This document shows positions 51,972-60,580 of a stretch of DNA of 64,000 nt, one piece after another. The position numbers were made by a program, and so were the translations under genes. A model generated the notes under the pieces. That model saw nothing but the letters and a program-made list of their open reading frames with translations, searched no databases and was not told the origin of the DNA. Source of the stretch: Listeria_A hofi (GTDB lineage: Bacteria > Bacillota > Bacilli > Lactobacillales > Listeriaceae); NCBI RefSeq assembly GCF_963575615.1, contig NZ_CAUYTL010000001.1, positions 124,001 through 188,000 on the forward strand, in the 5' to 3' direction. Positions within the stretch are counted from its first letter, which is position 1; each line of letters opens with the position of its first letter.

Positions 51972-52172
51972 TTAAAGTTTTGTTACTTTATCAGCTTGAG
52001 GTCCGCGTTGTCCTTCTACGATTTCAAATTCTACTTTTTGACCTTCGTCAAGCGTTTTAAAACCGTCTCCTTCGATTGCGCTGAAATGTACGAATACATC
52101 GTCGCCGCCTTCAACTTCGATAAATCCAAAACCTTTTTCGCCATTGAACCATTTCACTGTACCTTCTTGCAT
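51972..52172 (-). CDS. cspB: Cold shock protein
   Basis: Small RNA/ssDNA chaperone of 66 residues forming one OB fold. RNP1 KGFGFIEV (16-23) and RNP2 VFVHFSAI (27-34). Acidic and of standard CspA-family length. Ribosome site GGAGG upstream of ATG. Its transcript has an unusually long leader (about 230 bases) with a 23-bp helix, which suggests temperature- or structure-dependent control as for E. coli cspA. Confidence 0.95.
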   Translation of the reverse strand: MQEGTVKWFNGEKGFGFIEVEGGDDVFVHFSAIEGDGFKTLDEGQKVEFEIVEGQRGPQADKVTKL

Positions 52173-52277
52173 GTGTCAAAAACCTCCAAAAATTTTTTCT
52201 TAATATGTTCCTTTTACAAATAAAAAACTTACTGGGAAACTGCTAAGCAACAAGCTCACCTTGGTTTTCATATAAAA

Positions 52278-52337
52278 ATTCACATATTATAAAAGATACT
52301 CATGTATAAGGATCAGTATCCTTTATAACACGTGAAT
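52278..52337 (-). promoter_or_regulatory. Long hairpin in the cspB 5' leader
   Basis: In the cspB-strand RNA the arm at 52315-52337 pairs with the arm at 52278-52300 over all 23 positions, with three G-U pairs, and a 14-base loop. On the other strand the same three positions become A-C mismatches, so the structure belongs to the cspB transcript. It begins about 70 bases after the predicted start of transcription. The rest of the 52173-52577 gap shows nothing else I can name. Confidence 0.75.
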
Positions 52338-52409
52338 AATCTCTTGCCAAGCTCCTACAGCATCCCAACAATCCTTTTGTAAGGAGATATTATTATTATC
52401 GATACAAAT

Positions 52410-52438
52410 ATTGTAACGCTTCCATTCTAAAAATGCAA
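52410..52438 (-). promoter_or_regulatory. Promoter of cspB
   Basis: Minus-strand TTGCAT (52433-52438) and TACAAT (52410-52415), 17-base spacer. Predicted leader about 230 bases. Confidence 0.65.
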
Positions 52439-52577
52439 GGAATATTTACCTAGTGCGCCATTATTTCGACAATTCAATGAAAAGTAGCATTCTATCCCGA
52501 ATAAATCCTCAGTATAGCTTCTTGGGGCCTGCTTCTCATAAATGATTGCAAGCCTCCAAAAAGCGTACGGTTAACCT

Positions 52578-53270
52578 TTACTTAATGACACTACGATCTT
52601 TGATACGCCACTTCACAAGCAGGTTGTGTAATGGCTCGCGGACTAAGAAGTATACGCCTAACGAAATGAAGATAGAGGCAATTCCGAATAAAAAACCAGC
52701 CAGTACATCAGTTGGATAATGAACACCCAAATAGACGCGTGAACACATAATGAAAATAATCCAGCTTAGTCCAGCGACACCGATAACAATTTTAACCCAC
52801 ATTTGTTTGACGGTAAAGATTAAAAACATCGCTGCTAAACCGTAAAAAATTGTGGAGCCAGTCGCGTGTCCACTTGGAAAACTGTAGCCAGTTTCTGCAA
52901 TTAGGCGGTTGAAGTTTGGGCGTGGACGTTGAAAGATATCTTTTAAAATAGTGTTTAGTAGAACGGCACATACGAGTACGGTTCCACCAAACCATAGCCC
53001 TACGACAAACTTACGTAGGATAAATAGAATAATAACAATAATTACTGTCAATACAATGGCTGTTTCTGCGCTTCCAATCATCGTTAATGTTTCGAGTAAG
53101 CTTGTTTTAGAGGCTGAGATGTTTGTTTGAATGCGACTAATCCAGCTTAAATCAAATTTGGCAACCCACCTTGGTTCAGAATTTACTGCCAATGCTACGA
53201 TAACGAATAGTAGCAAGGCAAATCCGCCAATAGTGAATAACGGGATTGCTTTCTTTTTGTTTGTGTTCAT
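52578..53270 (-). CDS. PAP2-family membrane phosphatase
   Basis: Integral membrane lipid phosphatase-like protein, about 230 residues and six helices. The three-part PAP2 signature is complete: KDIFQRPRP, SFPSGHATGS and SRVYLGVHYPTDVLAG. Substrate probably phosphatidylglycerol phosphate or undecaprenyl pyrophosphate (inference). ATG 53270 follows AGGAG by seven bases; the longer frame would overlap dapF. Starts 16 bases after dapF. Confidence 0.9.
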   Translation of the reverse strand: MNTNKKKAIPLFTIGGFALLLFVIVALAVNSEPRWVAKFDLSWISRIQTNISASKTSLLETLTMIGSAETAIVLTVIIVIILFILRKFVVGLWFGGTVLVCAVLLNTILKDIFQRPRPNFNRLIAETGYSFPSGHATGSTIFYGLAAMFLIFTVKQMWVKIVIGVAGLSWIIFIMCSRVYLGVHYPTDVLAGFLFGIASIFISLGVYFLVREPLHNLLVKWRIKDRSVIK

Positions 53271-53286
53271 TGGTTTACTCCTAACT

Positions 53287-54276
53287 TCACTTGTTTTTTT
53301 GTAGGAAGGTTTGCACTTCTTCCACCATAGCTTGATAATTCGCTTGTTCATCGGTATCTCTTTTTTCGATTAAATTGATTGTTGTATCCGTTACGGCTAG
53401 CACTCCGTCATATACGAATGTAGCATTACCAATCAATTGCAAATGTAGCTCGCCTGCTTGATCTTTACTTGCTGTAACTTTGACACGCCCTCCGTTATTA
53501 TACACGTGGACAGGTGTTTCCAGCTTATCATTGTGAAGCAGTTTCTTCATCAGGCTAGAGGCTGACATCGCCGTTCCACAGGCATTCGTAAAACCAACGC
53601 CACGCTCAAAAGTTCGGACATAAATCGTATCTTCTGCCAGCTCTTTAACAAAGCTTACATTGACTCCATCTGTGAAGTAAGGATTTTCTCCATTTAGATA
53701 GGTCGAAAGCTTGACTTGCTTGTCTGAATCAAGCACCTTCTGGTCAACAAAAGTTATCAAATGCGGATTAGGCACGGCGACTGCTGAAAAATGCAAATCA
53801 GCATCAAAATCCGGTACTACTTCGTCCACCATTTGCGCTGCGTCCCAATTTAACGGTAGCGTTTCTGGTGCGAATAAAACGGGGGAAATTTCGACTTGAT
53901 ATGTTGGAATACCAACGCCAATTTCCTCTGCTTTAGAAACTTGAAGCACGGCTTTCATTGTTTCAATCGTCGCTTCCTGTAAGCCATGTTCTTCTAAGAG
54001 GTAACGCGCCACTGTACGCAGTCCATTCCCGCACATCGATGCTTCTGAGCCATCTGCATTAAAAACGCGCATACGACCGATAGAGGCGCTATTTGAGCTT
54101 GGAGAAACGAATAAGATACCATCTGCACCACCAAGCGCATCTTCACGATTACAAATTCGACGAGCAAGTTTGGAACGAGCCGTATCTTGCCAGCCAGTTA
54201 AATTGTTTTTGGCTTCATCGATTAGGAAAAAATCATTTTGTGAGCCGTGTACTTTGATGAAGTTAATATGTGTCAT
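53287..54276 (-). CDS. dapF: Diaminopimelate epimerase
   Basis: Converts LL- to meso-diaminopimelate for lysine and peptidoglycan. The 329-residue protein has the two catalytic cysteines in ASMCGNGLRTVARY and GFTNACGTAMSASS, plus FNADGSEA. It is about 40-50 residues longer than the typical ~275; the extra lies in the C-terminal tail (VTDTTINLIEKRDTDEQANYQ and after) and an internal insert. Downstream of ileS; with lysA (17387) it links to lysine synthesis. Confidence 0.93.
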   Translation of the reverse strand: MTHINFIKVHGSQNDFFLIDEAKNNLTGWQDTARSKLARRICNREDALGGADGILFVSPSSNSASIGRMRVFNADGSEASMCGNGLRTVARYLLEEHGLQEATIETMKAVLQVSKAEEIGVGIPTYQVEISPVLFAPETLPLNWDAAQMVDEVVPDFDADLHFSAVAVPNPHLITFVDQKVLDSDKQVKLSTYLNGENPYFTDGVNVSFVKELAEDTIYVRTFERGVGFTNACGTAMSASSLMKKLLHNDKLETPVHVYNNGGRVKVTASKDQAGELHLQLIGNATFVYDGVLAVTDTTINLIEKRDTDEQANYQAMVEEVQTFLQKNK

Positions 54277-54300
54277 CCGGGTTCCTCCGTTTCTATTAGC

Positions 54301-54344
54301 TTGAGGTCCTTCGTAAGCAATCTTAGCTTTTCAAAGGACCTCAA
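54301..54344. other. Strong hairpin between ileS and dapF
   Basis: TTGAGGTCCTT pairs perfectly with AAGGACCTCAA (11 bp), 22-base loop containing TAAG/CTTA. Neither side is followed by a T-run, so it is not a classical terminator; an mRNA stability or processing element is possible. Confidence 0.6.
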
Positions 54345-54352
54345 AATATTAT

Positions 54353-57112
54353 TTAATAGTTTGCCACCACAATATCCGCACATCGCTTACACAACGTTGC
54401 ATGATTATGATCTGCACCCACATCTTTTTTCACAACACGGCAACGCTCACAAGTTTCGCCTTCTGCTACAGTAATGGCTACTGCTACATGTTGGTCTTTC
54501 ACCGCATTAGCTGGCGCACCACTAAGCCCTTCTATTAATTCAAAATCAGACACGATGAGCAGTTGCGCAAAGTCACCTTCTAAAGAATCAAACAGTTGCT
54601 TCGCTTCATCATCAACAAACAATGTCACTTTTGCCAACATCGACTTACCGATAATTTTCTCATTACGCGCTTCTTCCAATGCTTTTTGGACAACATCGCG
54701 AATTTGCATGAAACGATCCCATTTATCCGTAATTGCCTCAGATGCAGCATAATCCTTCACTTCTGGCATCTCTGTCAAGTGAATGCTCAATGCTTCTTGA
54801 TCTGTTAAGTGCGACCAAACCTCGTCCGTTGTATGTGGCAAGATTGGCGCCAATAATTTCGTCAAAACGACAACTGTTTCGTAAAATACGGTTTGCATCG
54901 CGCGACGATCTTTGCTATCTGCGGCTTCGATATATACGACATCTTTCGCAAAATCCATATAAAATTGGCTAAGTTCTACTGTACAGAAATTATTGATTTG
55001 GTGATAAATCGTTGAAAACTCATATTTATCATAGCTCGCGCGAACATTTTTAACGAGCTCATCTAATTTAATGAGTAGATATTGATCGACCTCACGTAAA
55101 TCTTCATATGCAATGGCATCTGATGTTGCTGTGAAATCCGAAATATTTCCAAGCAAGAAACGCATCGTGTTACGAATTTTGCGATAAACTTCGGAAACTT
55201 GTTTTAGAATATTATCACTGATACGCACATCGGCCTGGTAATCGACAGACGCGACCCATAGGCGCACGATATCCGCACCAAGTTGATTGATAACTTTTCC
55301 TGGAAGCATCGTGTTCCCAAGTGATTTACTCATTTTACGACCATCACCGTCTAAAGCAAAACCGTGACTTAAAACGTTGCGATATGGTGCCTCACCGCTA
55401 ATAGCAACACTAGTAGTCAATGAAGAGTTGAACCAACCGCGATATTGGTCAGATCCTTCCATATAAAGATCTGCTGGACGATTCAAATAAGGACGTGCTT
55501 CAAGAACTGCTTGGTGACTTGATCCTGAATCGAACCATACATCCATAATATCATTTTCTTTCGTAAATTCGCCGTTTGGACTACCTTCATGCGTAAATCC
55601 AGCTGGTAATAAGTCTTTTGCCTCGCGCTCAAACCAAATATCTGATCCATGCTCACGGAACAATTCTGAAATGTGATTAATTGTCTCATCTGTAATGATT
55701 GGTTCTCCATTCTCTGCATAGAAAATCGGCAGCGGTACACCCCAAACACGTTGGCGGGAAATAACCCAATCTCCGCGATCACGAACCATATTAAATAAAC
55801 GTGTTTCGCCCCACGAAGGAGTCCAAGTAACACCTTGCACAGCGTCTAACAATTCTTGACGAAACTTGTTAATCGATGCAAACCATTGCGGTGTTGCACG
55901 GAAAATAACTGGTTTCTTCGTACGCCAATCATGTGGATACGAGTGCGTAATGAATTCCATTTTTAACAACGCGCCAACTTCTTCTAGCTTCTCCGTCACC
56001 ATTTTATTCGCCGTATCATAAAATACACCTTCAAAACCAGGCGCTTCATCTGTAAACACACCACGATCATCAAGTGGTGCCAATGTCTCTAACTCATATT
56101 TTTGACCAATGATAAAGTCGTCTTCCCCGTGTCCAGGCGCCGTATGAACCGCACCGGTACCAGCTTCCGCCGTCGCATGTGCGCCGTTCATCACAAGCGA
56201 ATCACGGTCATAGAATGGATGTTTCGTGATAACGCGATCTAACTCAGAACCACGCACTGTTTTTACAATTTCTGCGTTTTCCCAACCTAATGTTTCGCGA
56301 AGACTTGAGAAAAGCGCTTCTGCAACAACATATTTTTCACCATTAACAGTTGCTACAACGTATTCCAAATCTGGATTCACGGTAATTCCCATATTTGCAG
56401 GAATAGTCCACGGTGTCGTTGTCCAAATAACAATATTCGTACCGACATCCAATACACCTTTACCGTCTGTCACTTTGAACGCCACAAAAATGGAGGCAGA
56501 CTTCTTATCTTGATATTCAATTTCAGCTTCAGCTAAGGCCGATTCACTAGACGGGGACCAATACACTGGTTTCTTCCCTTTATAGATATAACCTTTTTTC
56601 GCCATTTCGCCAAAAACTTTTACTTGTTCCGCTTCATATTCCGGTTGCAACGTGATGTAAGGATTAGCCCACTCGCCAGTCACGCCAAGACGTTTAAAAC
56701 CAGCTCGTTGAATATCCACTTGTTTATACGCATATTCGGCGCAGAGCTTACGAAATTCAGCAACAGTCATCTCTTTACGTTTCACACCTTTATTCGCCAA
56801 TGCTTGTTCGATTGGCAAGCCGTGTGTGTCCCAGCCAGGAACGTATGGTGAACGAAAGCCACTCATTGATTTTTGACGAACAATCATGTCCTTAATAACT
56901 TTATTCATCGCATGTCCCATGTGCAACTCGCCATTCGCGTACGGCGGTCCATCATGCAAAATAAACATTGGCTTATCCGCATTTTTTCGTTGAATTTCGT
57001 CGTATAAATCCATCTCTTCCCATTTTGCTTGCCATTCCGGCTCCTTATTCGGCAAATTTCCTCGCATTGGGAATTCTGTTTTCGGCATTAATAACGTATC
57101 TTTGTATTCCAT
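54353..57112 (-). CDS. ileS: Isoleucyl-tRNA synthetase
   Basis: Class I synthetase of 919 residues charging tRNA-Ile. HIGH box GPPYANGELHMGHAMNK (55-71), editing domain in the first half (WTTTPWTIPANMG, GTGAVHTAPGHGEDDF), KMSKS box DGRKMSKSLGNT (about 590), anticodon-binding domain, and a C-terminal zinc finger C-x2-C...C-x2-C (CERCRVV, CKRCADIV). ATG 57112 after AAGGAGAA. Controlled by the T-box leader upstream. Confidence 0.98.
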   Translation of the reverse strand: MEYKDTLLMPKTEFPMRGNLPNKEPEWQAKWEEMDLYDEIQRKNADKPMFILHDGPPYANGELHMGHAMNKVIKDMIVRQKSMSGFRSPYVPGWDTHGLPIEQALANKGVKRKEMTVAEFRKLCAEYAYKQVDIQRAGFKRLGVTGEWANPYITLQPEYEAEQVKVFGEMAKKGYIYKGKKPVYWSPSSESALAEAEIEYQDKKSASIFVAFKVTDGKGVLDVGTNIVIWTTTPWTIPANMGITVNPDLEYVVATVNGEKYVVAEALFSSLRETLGWENAEIVKTVRGSELDRVITKHPFYDRDSLVMNGAHATAEAGTGAVHTAPGHGEDDFIIGQKYELETLAPLDDRGVFTDEAPGFEGVFYDTANKMVTEKLEEVGALLKMEFITHSYPHDWRTKKPVIFRATPQWFASINKFRQELLDAVQGVTWTPSWGETRLFNMVRDRGDWVISRQRVWGVPLPIFYAENGEPIITDETINHISELFREHGSDIWFEREAKDLLPAGFTHEGSPNGEFTKENDIMDVWFDSGSSHQAVLEARPYLNRPADLYMEGSDQYRGWFNSSLTTSVAISGEAPYRNVLSHGFALDGDGRKMSKSLGNTMLPGKVINQLGADIVRLWVASVDYQADVRISDNILKQVSEVYRKIRNTMRFLLGNISDFTATSDAIAYEDLREVDQYLLIKLDELVKNVRASYDKYEFSTIYHQINNFCTVELSQFYMDFAKDVVYIEAADSKDRRAMQTVFYETVVVLTKLLAPILPHTTDEVWSHLTDQEALSIHLTEMPEVKDYAASEAITDKWDRFMQIRDVVQKALEEARNEKIIGKSMLAKVTLFVDDEAKQLFDSLEGDFAQLLIVSDFELIEGLSGAPANAVKDQHVAVAITVAEGETCERCRVVKKDVGADHNHATLCKRCADIVVANY

Positions 57113-57184
57113 CAGTTATTCTCCTTTATATAAAATAATTTCTCCGCCTTACTTCCAGTGCACTCAAACCTAGATAAAACGCAA

Positions 57185-57393
57185 AATAGACCCTCCCCTA
57201 AAAAGGGACGAGTCTATTAGTCGCGGTACCACCCTTGTTGACATCGACCTTGCATCTTTGCCCACTTCGTTCCATCGTTAACGCCGATATACGCTTCTTC
57301 CTAATCAGCACATAGCCTTTCAAAATCAGAGCTCCTGAGTGATTTCCACTTTCTGTCCTAATTACTGGTCTCTCACCATCACCAGCTCGCTTT
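57185..57393 (-). promoter_or_regulatory. T-box leader of ileS
   Basis: Minus-strand leader of about 210 bases: stem I with AGCTGGTGATGGTGAGAGACCAG-type pairing (split here at 57370-57389), AGAGA region, GAAATCACTC as a possible specifier (ATC, isoleucine), then the T-box AAGGGTGGTACCGCG (57222-57236) and a terminator AATAGAC...GTCTATT with T4 (57185-57218). Uncharged tRNA-Ile should favour the antiterminator. No other feature in the 57113-57430 gap. Confidence 0.93.
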
Positions 57394-57430
57394 AAAATAG
57401 AATCTATTTAGAAGAGTGTACTTATCTCAA

Positions 57431-57967
57431 TTATAGCTTTTCTGCTTCATTTTCTTCTACGAATTCCTCTGGTTCAGCTGATTTCAATTCCGTTGCATCT
57501 ACTTCATATTCCATCAGCTGCTTCCAATCATCACTCTTAATCAAATCCATTTGCGTCTCTACAAGTAAGCGCAGTCGTTCACGGAAGACCTTAGACTGAC
57601 GTTTTAAATCCTCAATTTCAATCGCAACTTTACGAGCTTTTGATAGTGAATCACTCAAAATACGATCTGCATCTTTCTCCGCTTCACGCACAATTAACTT
57701 CGCTTCTTTATCCGCGTTATCAATCACTTGGTTTGCAGCTTCTTGCGCCACAATTAAGGATTTGTTCAGCGTCTCTTCGATATTGGTGAAATGCCCTAAG
57801 CGGTCATCTCTTGAAGATAGTGTCTCTTCTAAGCGTTTCTTTTCTTTAATCAGTTGTTCATAATCTTTAATAATTTGGTCGAGGAACTCGTTCACCTCAT
57901 CCTCTTCATAACCTCTAAAACCACGGCTAAACTCTTTATTATGTATATCCAGCGGTGATAATGGCAT
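57431..57967 (-). CDS. divIVA: Cell division protein DivIVA
   Basis: Membrane-curvature-sensing scaffold at poles and septa. The 178-residue protein begins MPLSPLDIHNKEFSRGFRGYEEDEVNEFLDQI (N-terminal lipid-binding and crossed-loop region) and continues as a long coiled coil (about 30-150). Acidic tail. ATG 57967 follows GGAGGTG; the upstream in-frame ATG lies before that site. Downstream of the division cluster and upstream of ileS, as in Listeria. Confidence 0.95.
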   Translation of the reverse strand: MPLSPLDIHNKEFSRGFRGYEEDEVNEFLDQIIKDYEQLIKEKKRLEETLSSRDDRLGHFTNIEETLNKSLIVAQEAANQVIDNADKEAKLIVREAEKDADRILSDSLSKARKVAIEIEDLKRQSKVFRERLRLLVETQMDLIKSDDWKQLMEYEVDATELKSAEPEEFVEENEAEKL

Positions 57968-58019
57968 GCTCAACACCTCCATATGGTCAAAACCTAACAA
58001 ATTCTAGGCTAGCCCTTCT

Positions 58020-58028
58020 ATTATACCA
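58020..58028 (-). promoter_or_regulatory. Extended -10 promoter of divIVA
   Basis: Minus-strand TGGTATAAT, 52 bases before divIVA's ATG. The -35 (ATATAA) is poor, but the extended -10 is near perfect. Confidence 0.55.
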
Positions 58029-58113
58029 TAAAACTTCATTCCTTATATACCTGTTCTTACTATAATAAAATTCTAACATTCTCGCAAGTATTATCTTCTC
58101 AAAAGCCAAAATT

Positions 58114-58890
58114 TTAACGTAAATAACCAATTTCTATCCGCATCTTATCTTTCTTCGTATGTCCATTTATTTCACCCAGCTTCACACGACCGTAACCGCG
58201 CGCTGAAATAATATCTAATTCTTCACATTCAAAATCTGGGTTCTCTACGGTTTTCCAATTTACTTTCACTAGCTTCCCTTGAACTAGTTGCTTCGCTTTT
58301 TGGCGAGAAATATTGTGCGCGGTTGCCACCACCAAATCCAGGCGTAAACTTGTAATCGTTGTCCCAATGTAATCCCAATCAAGACGCACTGGCAAAGCTT
58401 GGTCAAGATTCAGCTCTTCCAACATGATATTGACTTTCCCTATTTTATCAAGTTGCAAACCAATATAATCTTTCATCTCGCTCATCACAAAAAACTGCCA
58501 AAGCTCATTTTCTGTTAAGATATCACCAAAAATATCGCGTTTCATACCAAGTGACATTACTGTTCCAAGAATTTTCTGATGCGTTAGTTCCGTAAACTTA
58601 ACTGGGTACCTAATATCGTACAACGTAATCTGAAAATCAGCATCTGTTGGCTCATAATAATCTGGATAAATAAGTGCACGGCGACGTTCTGCGTGTGCAA
58701 CCCCACCCCAAAATTTCACCTTCACATGTTCATAACCACCAACAACCGATTCTAAAATAAGACGTTGACGCGGATCAAGAAAATCTGTTAATCGCGGTGT
58801 ATATTGATCCTCAACCTGTACAATCCATTCTAAGGCCAAATCGATAAAACTATGTTCTTCCGCTCTAAAATGTTGATAAATCCCTTCCAT
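58114..58890 (-). CDS. ylmH: S4-domain RNA-binding protein YlmH
   Basis: A 258-residue protein with a C-terminal S4 domain (LRLDLVVATAHNISRQKAKQLVQGKLVKVNWK, about 185-220) that binds RNA. Recent work links YlmH to rescue of stalled 50S-peptidyl-tRNA; it also sits in the division cluster. The N-terminal domain begins MEGIYQHFRAEEHSFIDLALEW. Followed by divIVA after 146 bases that contain the divIVA promoter. Confidence 0.93.
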   Translation of the reverse strand: MEGIYQHFRAEEHSFIDLALEWIVQVEDQYTPRLTDFLDPRQRLILESVVGGYEHVKVKFWGGVAHAERRRALIYPDYYEPTDADFQITLYDIRYPVKFTELTHQKILGTVMSLGMKRDIFGDILTENELWQFFVMSEMKDYIGLQLDKIGKVNIMLEELNLDQALPVRLDWDYIGTTITSLRLDLVVATAHNISRQKAKQLVQGKLVKVNWKTVENPDFECEELDIISARGYGRVKLGEINGHTKKDKMRIEIGYLR

Positions 58891-59006
58891 GCTCCCCTTA
58901 CTCCCTTTAGCAGCAAAATACTTATTCGAAAAGCATTTCGCAATTTAGTCGTACTCCGATAATTCCGTTATAGCAAGCTTCTACGCTTTTCACAGCAATA
59001 AATTCC

Positions 59007-59059
59007 AAAAAATACCGAATAGAGCGCTTCTGGTTCTCAGTCAGCTTCCATTTCGGTAT
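59007..59059 (-). terminator. Terminator candidate between ylmG and ylmH
   Basis: Minus-strand ATACCGAA/TTCGGTAT (8 bp) around a 32-base loop, followed by T5. Probably partial, as ylmH belongs to the same cluster; the loop is long. Confidence 0.5.
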
Positions 59060-59065
59060 CATCAT

Positions 59066-59353
59066 TTAGATAAATAGTGGCAAGATATAATTATATACTA
59101 AGTATTGCAAACCATACGTTGCCATTCTTATCGCAAAAAAGGCGATGATTGGTGACAAATCAAGCACCCCACCAATTGGCGGAATGATTTTCCGGAAAGG
59201 TGCCAAAACAGGTTCACAAATTTTCGCTAAAAAGCGACCAAATGTTGTTTCATAGGCTCCCGGGAACCAAGACATTAAAATATAAACAAACAGTACGTAC
59301 GGGAAATAATCCAGTACTAAAAAAACATAATGTGCAATCTGATATGCTAAAAT
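59066..59353 (-). CDS. ylmG: YggT-family membrane protein YlmG, apparent AUU start
   Basis: Small membrane protein of the division cluster, 95 residues with two hydrophobic hairpin segments. From the first ATG (59275) only MSWFPGAYETTFGRFLAKI... would be made, missing the first membrane helix. The frame stays open upstream: LAYQIAHYVFLVLDYFPYVLFVYIL, as expected for the family, back to a stop at 59359-59357. The only suitably placed initiator is ATT 59353, six bases after GAGGTG. AUU initiation is rare (infC is the known case), so this may be a real AUU start or a base change from ATG. Confidence 0.8.
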   Translation of the reverse strand: MLAYQIAHYVFLVLDYFPYVLFVYILMSWFPGAYETTFGRFLAKICEPVLAPFRKIIPPIGGVLDLSPIIAFFAIRMATYGLQYLVYNYILPLFI

Positions 59354-59367
59354 GTGTTACACCTCAT

Positions 59368-59859
59368 TTACATAAAATCTTGTTCTTCTAACATCTCAGA
59401 AATAGCGCCATCTACCTCGACGTTTTCTGGTGTGCAGAGGAAAATATTGTTGCCAATACGTTGAATATCTCCACCTAAAGCATACACAGTTCCACTTAAA
59501 AAGTCCACAATTCGGATTGCTTGGTCATGGCTAATACGTTGTAAGTTCACGACCACCGTTTTGTATTCCTTCAAGTAATCCGATAACTCTTGTGCTTCTG
59601 CATAAACTCGCGGCTCAACAAGTACCATTTGGCTTGAAAATTGCGCTCCGTTCATACTTACAACCTTATGATCATCGGCCGGTGCTACTTCATTTTGGTT
59701 CGTAAAATAGTTCTTCCCAGTTGGTTTTTTCATTTTTTTCTCAGTTGGAACCTCACGAAGTGGCTGTGGTTTTGCCGCAACTGGCTGCTCTTCATAGTAC
59801 TCTTCGCCTTCTTCCTCATCTAAGAAAAAATATGATTTAAATTTATTCTTTAATCCCAT
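59368..59859 (-). CDS. sepF: Cell division protein SepF
   Basis: FtsZ-binding membrane-anchored ring protein, 163 residues. N-terminal amphipathic helix MGLKNKFKSYFFL (lipid binding), acidic/proline linker (about 15-75) and the globular SepF domain with VLVEPRVYAEAQELSDYLKEYKTVVVNLQRI and RIVDFLSGTVYALGGDIQRIGNNIFLCTP. Between ylmE and ylmG. Confidence 0.96.
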   Translation of the reverse strand: MGLKNKFKSYFFLDEEEGEEYYEEQPVAAKPQPLREVPTEKKMKKPTGKNYFTNQNEVAPADDHKVVSMNGAQFSSQMVLVEPRVYAEAQELSDYLKEYKTVVVNLQRISHDQAIRIVDFLSGTVYALGGDIQRIGNNIFLCTPENVEVDGAISEMLEEQDFM

Positions 59860-59878
59860 CTGATTTACACCTCCACAT

Positions 59879-60556
59879 TTAGTTTTCCTCTACTAAAGCT
59901 CTTCCTACTCTGATAAACGTTGCGCCTTCCTCGATTGCAATCTCAAAATCATTTGTCATTCCCATCGATAATTCGTGACACGGAACATTCGGGATTTTAA
60001 GTTTCTCTATCTCTAGTTGCACTGCTTTTAATCCTTGAAAAACGTGATGTAAAGTATGCTCATCATCGGTGTTTGGAGCCATAGTCATCAATCCAACAAT
60101 TTCAATATGCTGATAATCTTGCTCTTTCACAAATGCAACTGCTTCATCGGCATTAAAACCGTGTTTGCTGTCTTCCTCAGAAATATTGACTTGTAAAAAA
60201 CAAGCAACCTTCTGTGTCGCACGTTTTTCAATTTCATCTGCCAATGACTTGCGGTCTAATGAATGTAAAAAATGCGTATATGGTAGGATGGCCCTTACTT
60301 TTCGTGTTTGTAAAGATCCGATAAAATGCCAAACGATGTCGGGCTTACCCGCAAACGCTTCTACTTTTTCTGTAAAAACATCCGCTCTATTTTCGCCAAA
60401 ATGACGAATGCCCAAATCGTATAACTTCTCCATTGCAACAACATCCACGGTCTTCGTTACAGCAACCAAATGTATATCTGCTGCATCACGACCTCTTTTT
60501 TGCGCCGCTTTAGAAATTCTATCTTCTATTGCTTGTAAGTTTTCATTGTAGCTCAT
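59879..60556 (-). CDS. ylmE: PLP homeostasis protein YlmE (YggS/COG0325 family)
   Basis: Pyridoxal phosphate-binding protein, about 225 residues, TIM-barrel fold. PLP lysine in HLVAVTKTVDV (about 30-40), RHFGENRADV, HFIGSLQTRKV, and C-terminal LSMGMTNDFEIAIEEGATFIRVG. No racemase activity known; balances PLP and amino acid pools. ATG 60556 is preferred to GTG 60559. Starts 21 bases after ftsZ. Confidence 0.94.
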   Translation of the reverse strand: MSYNENLQAIEDRISKAAQKRGRDAADIHLVAVTKTVDVVAMEKLYDLGIRHFGENRADVFTEKVEAFAGKPDIVWHFIGSLQTRKVRAILPYTHFLHSLDRKSLADEIEKRATQKVACFLQVNISEEDSKHGFNADEAVAFVKEQDYQHIEIVGLMTMAPNTDDEHTLHHVFQGLKAVQLEIEKLKIPNVPCHELSMGMTNDFEIAIEEGATFIRVGRALVEEN

Positions 60557-60580
60557 CACATATCACCTGTTTTTCCTACT

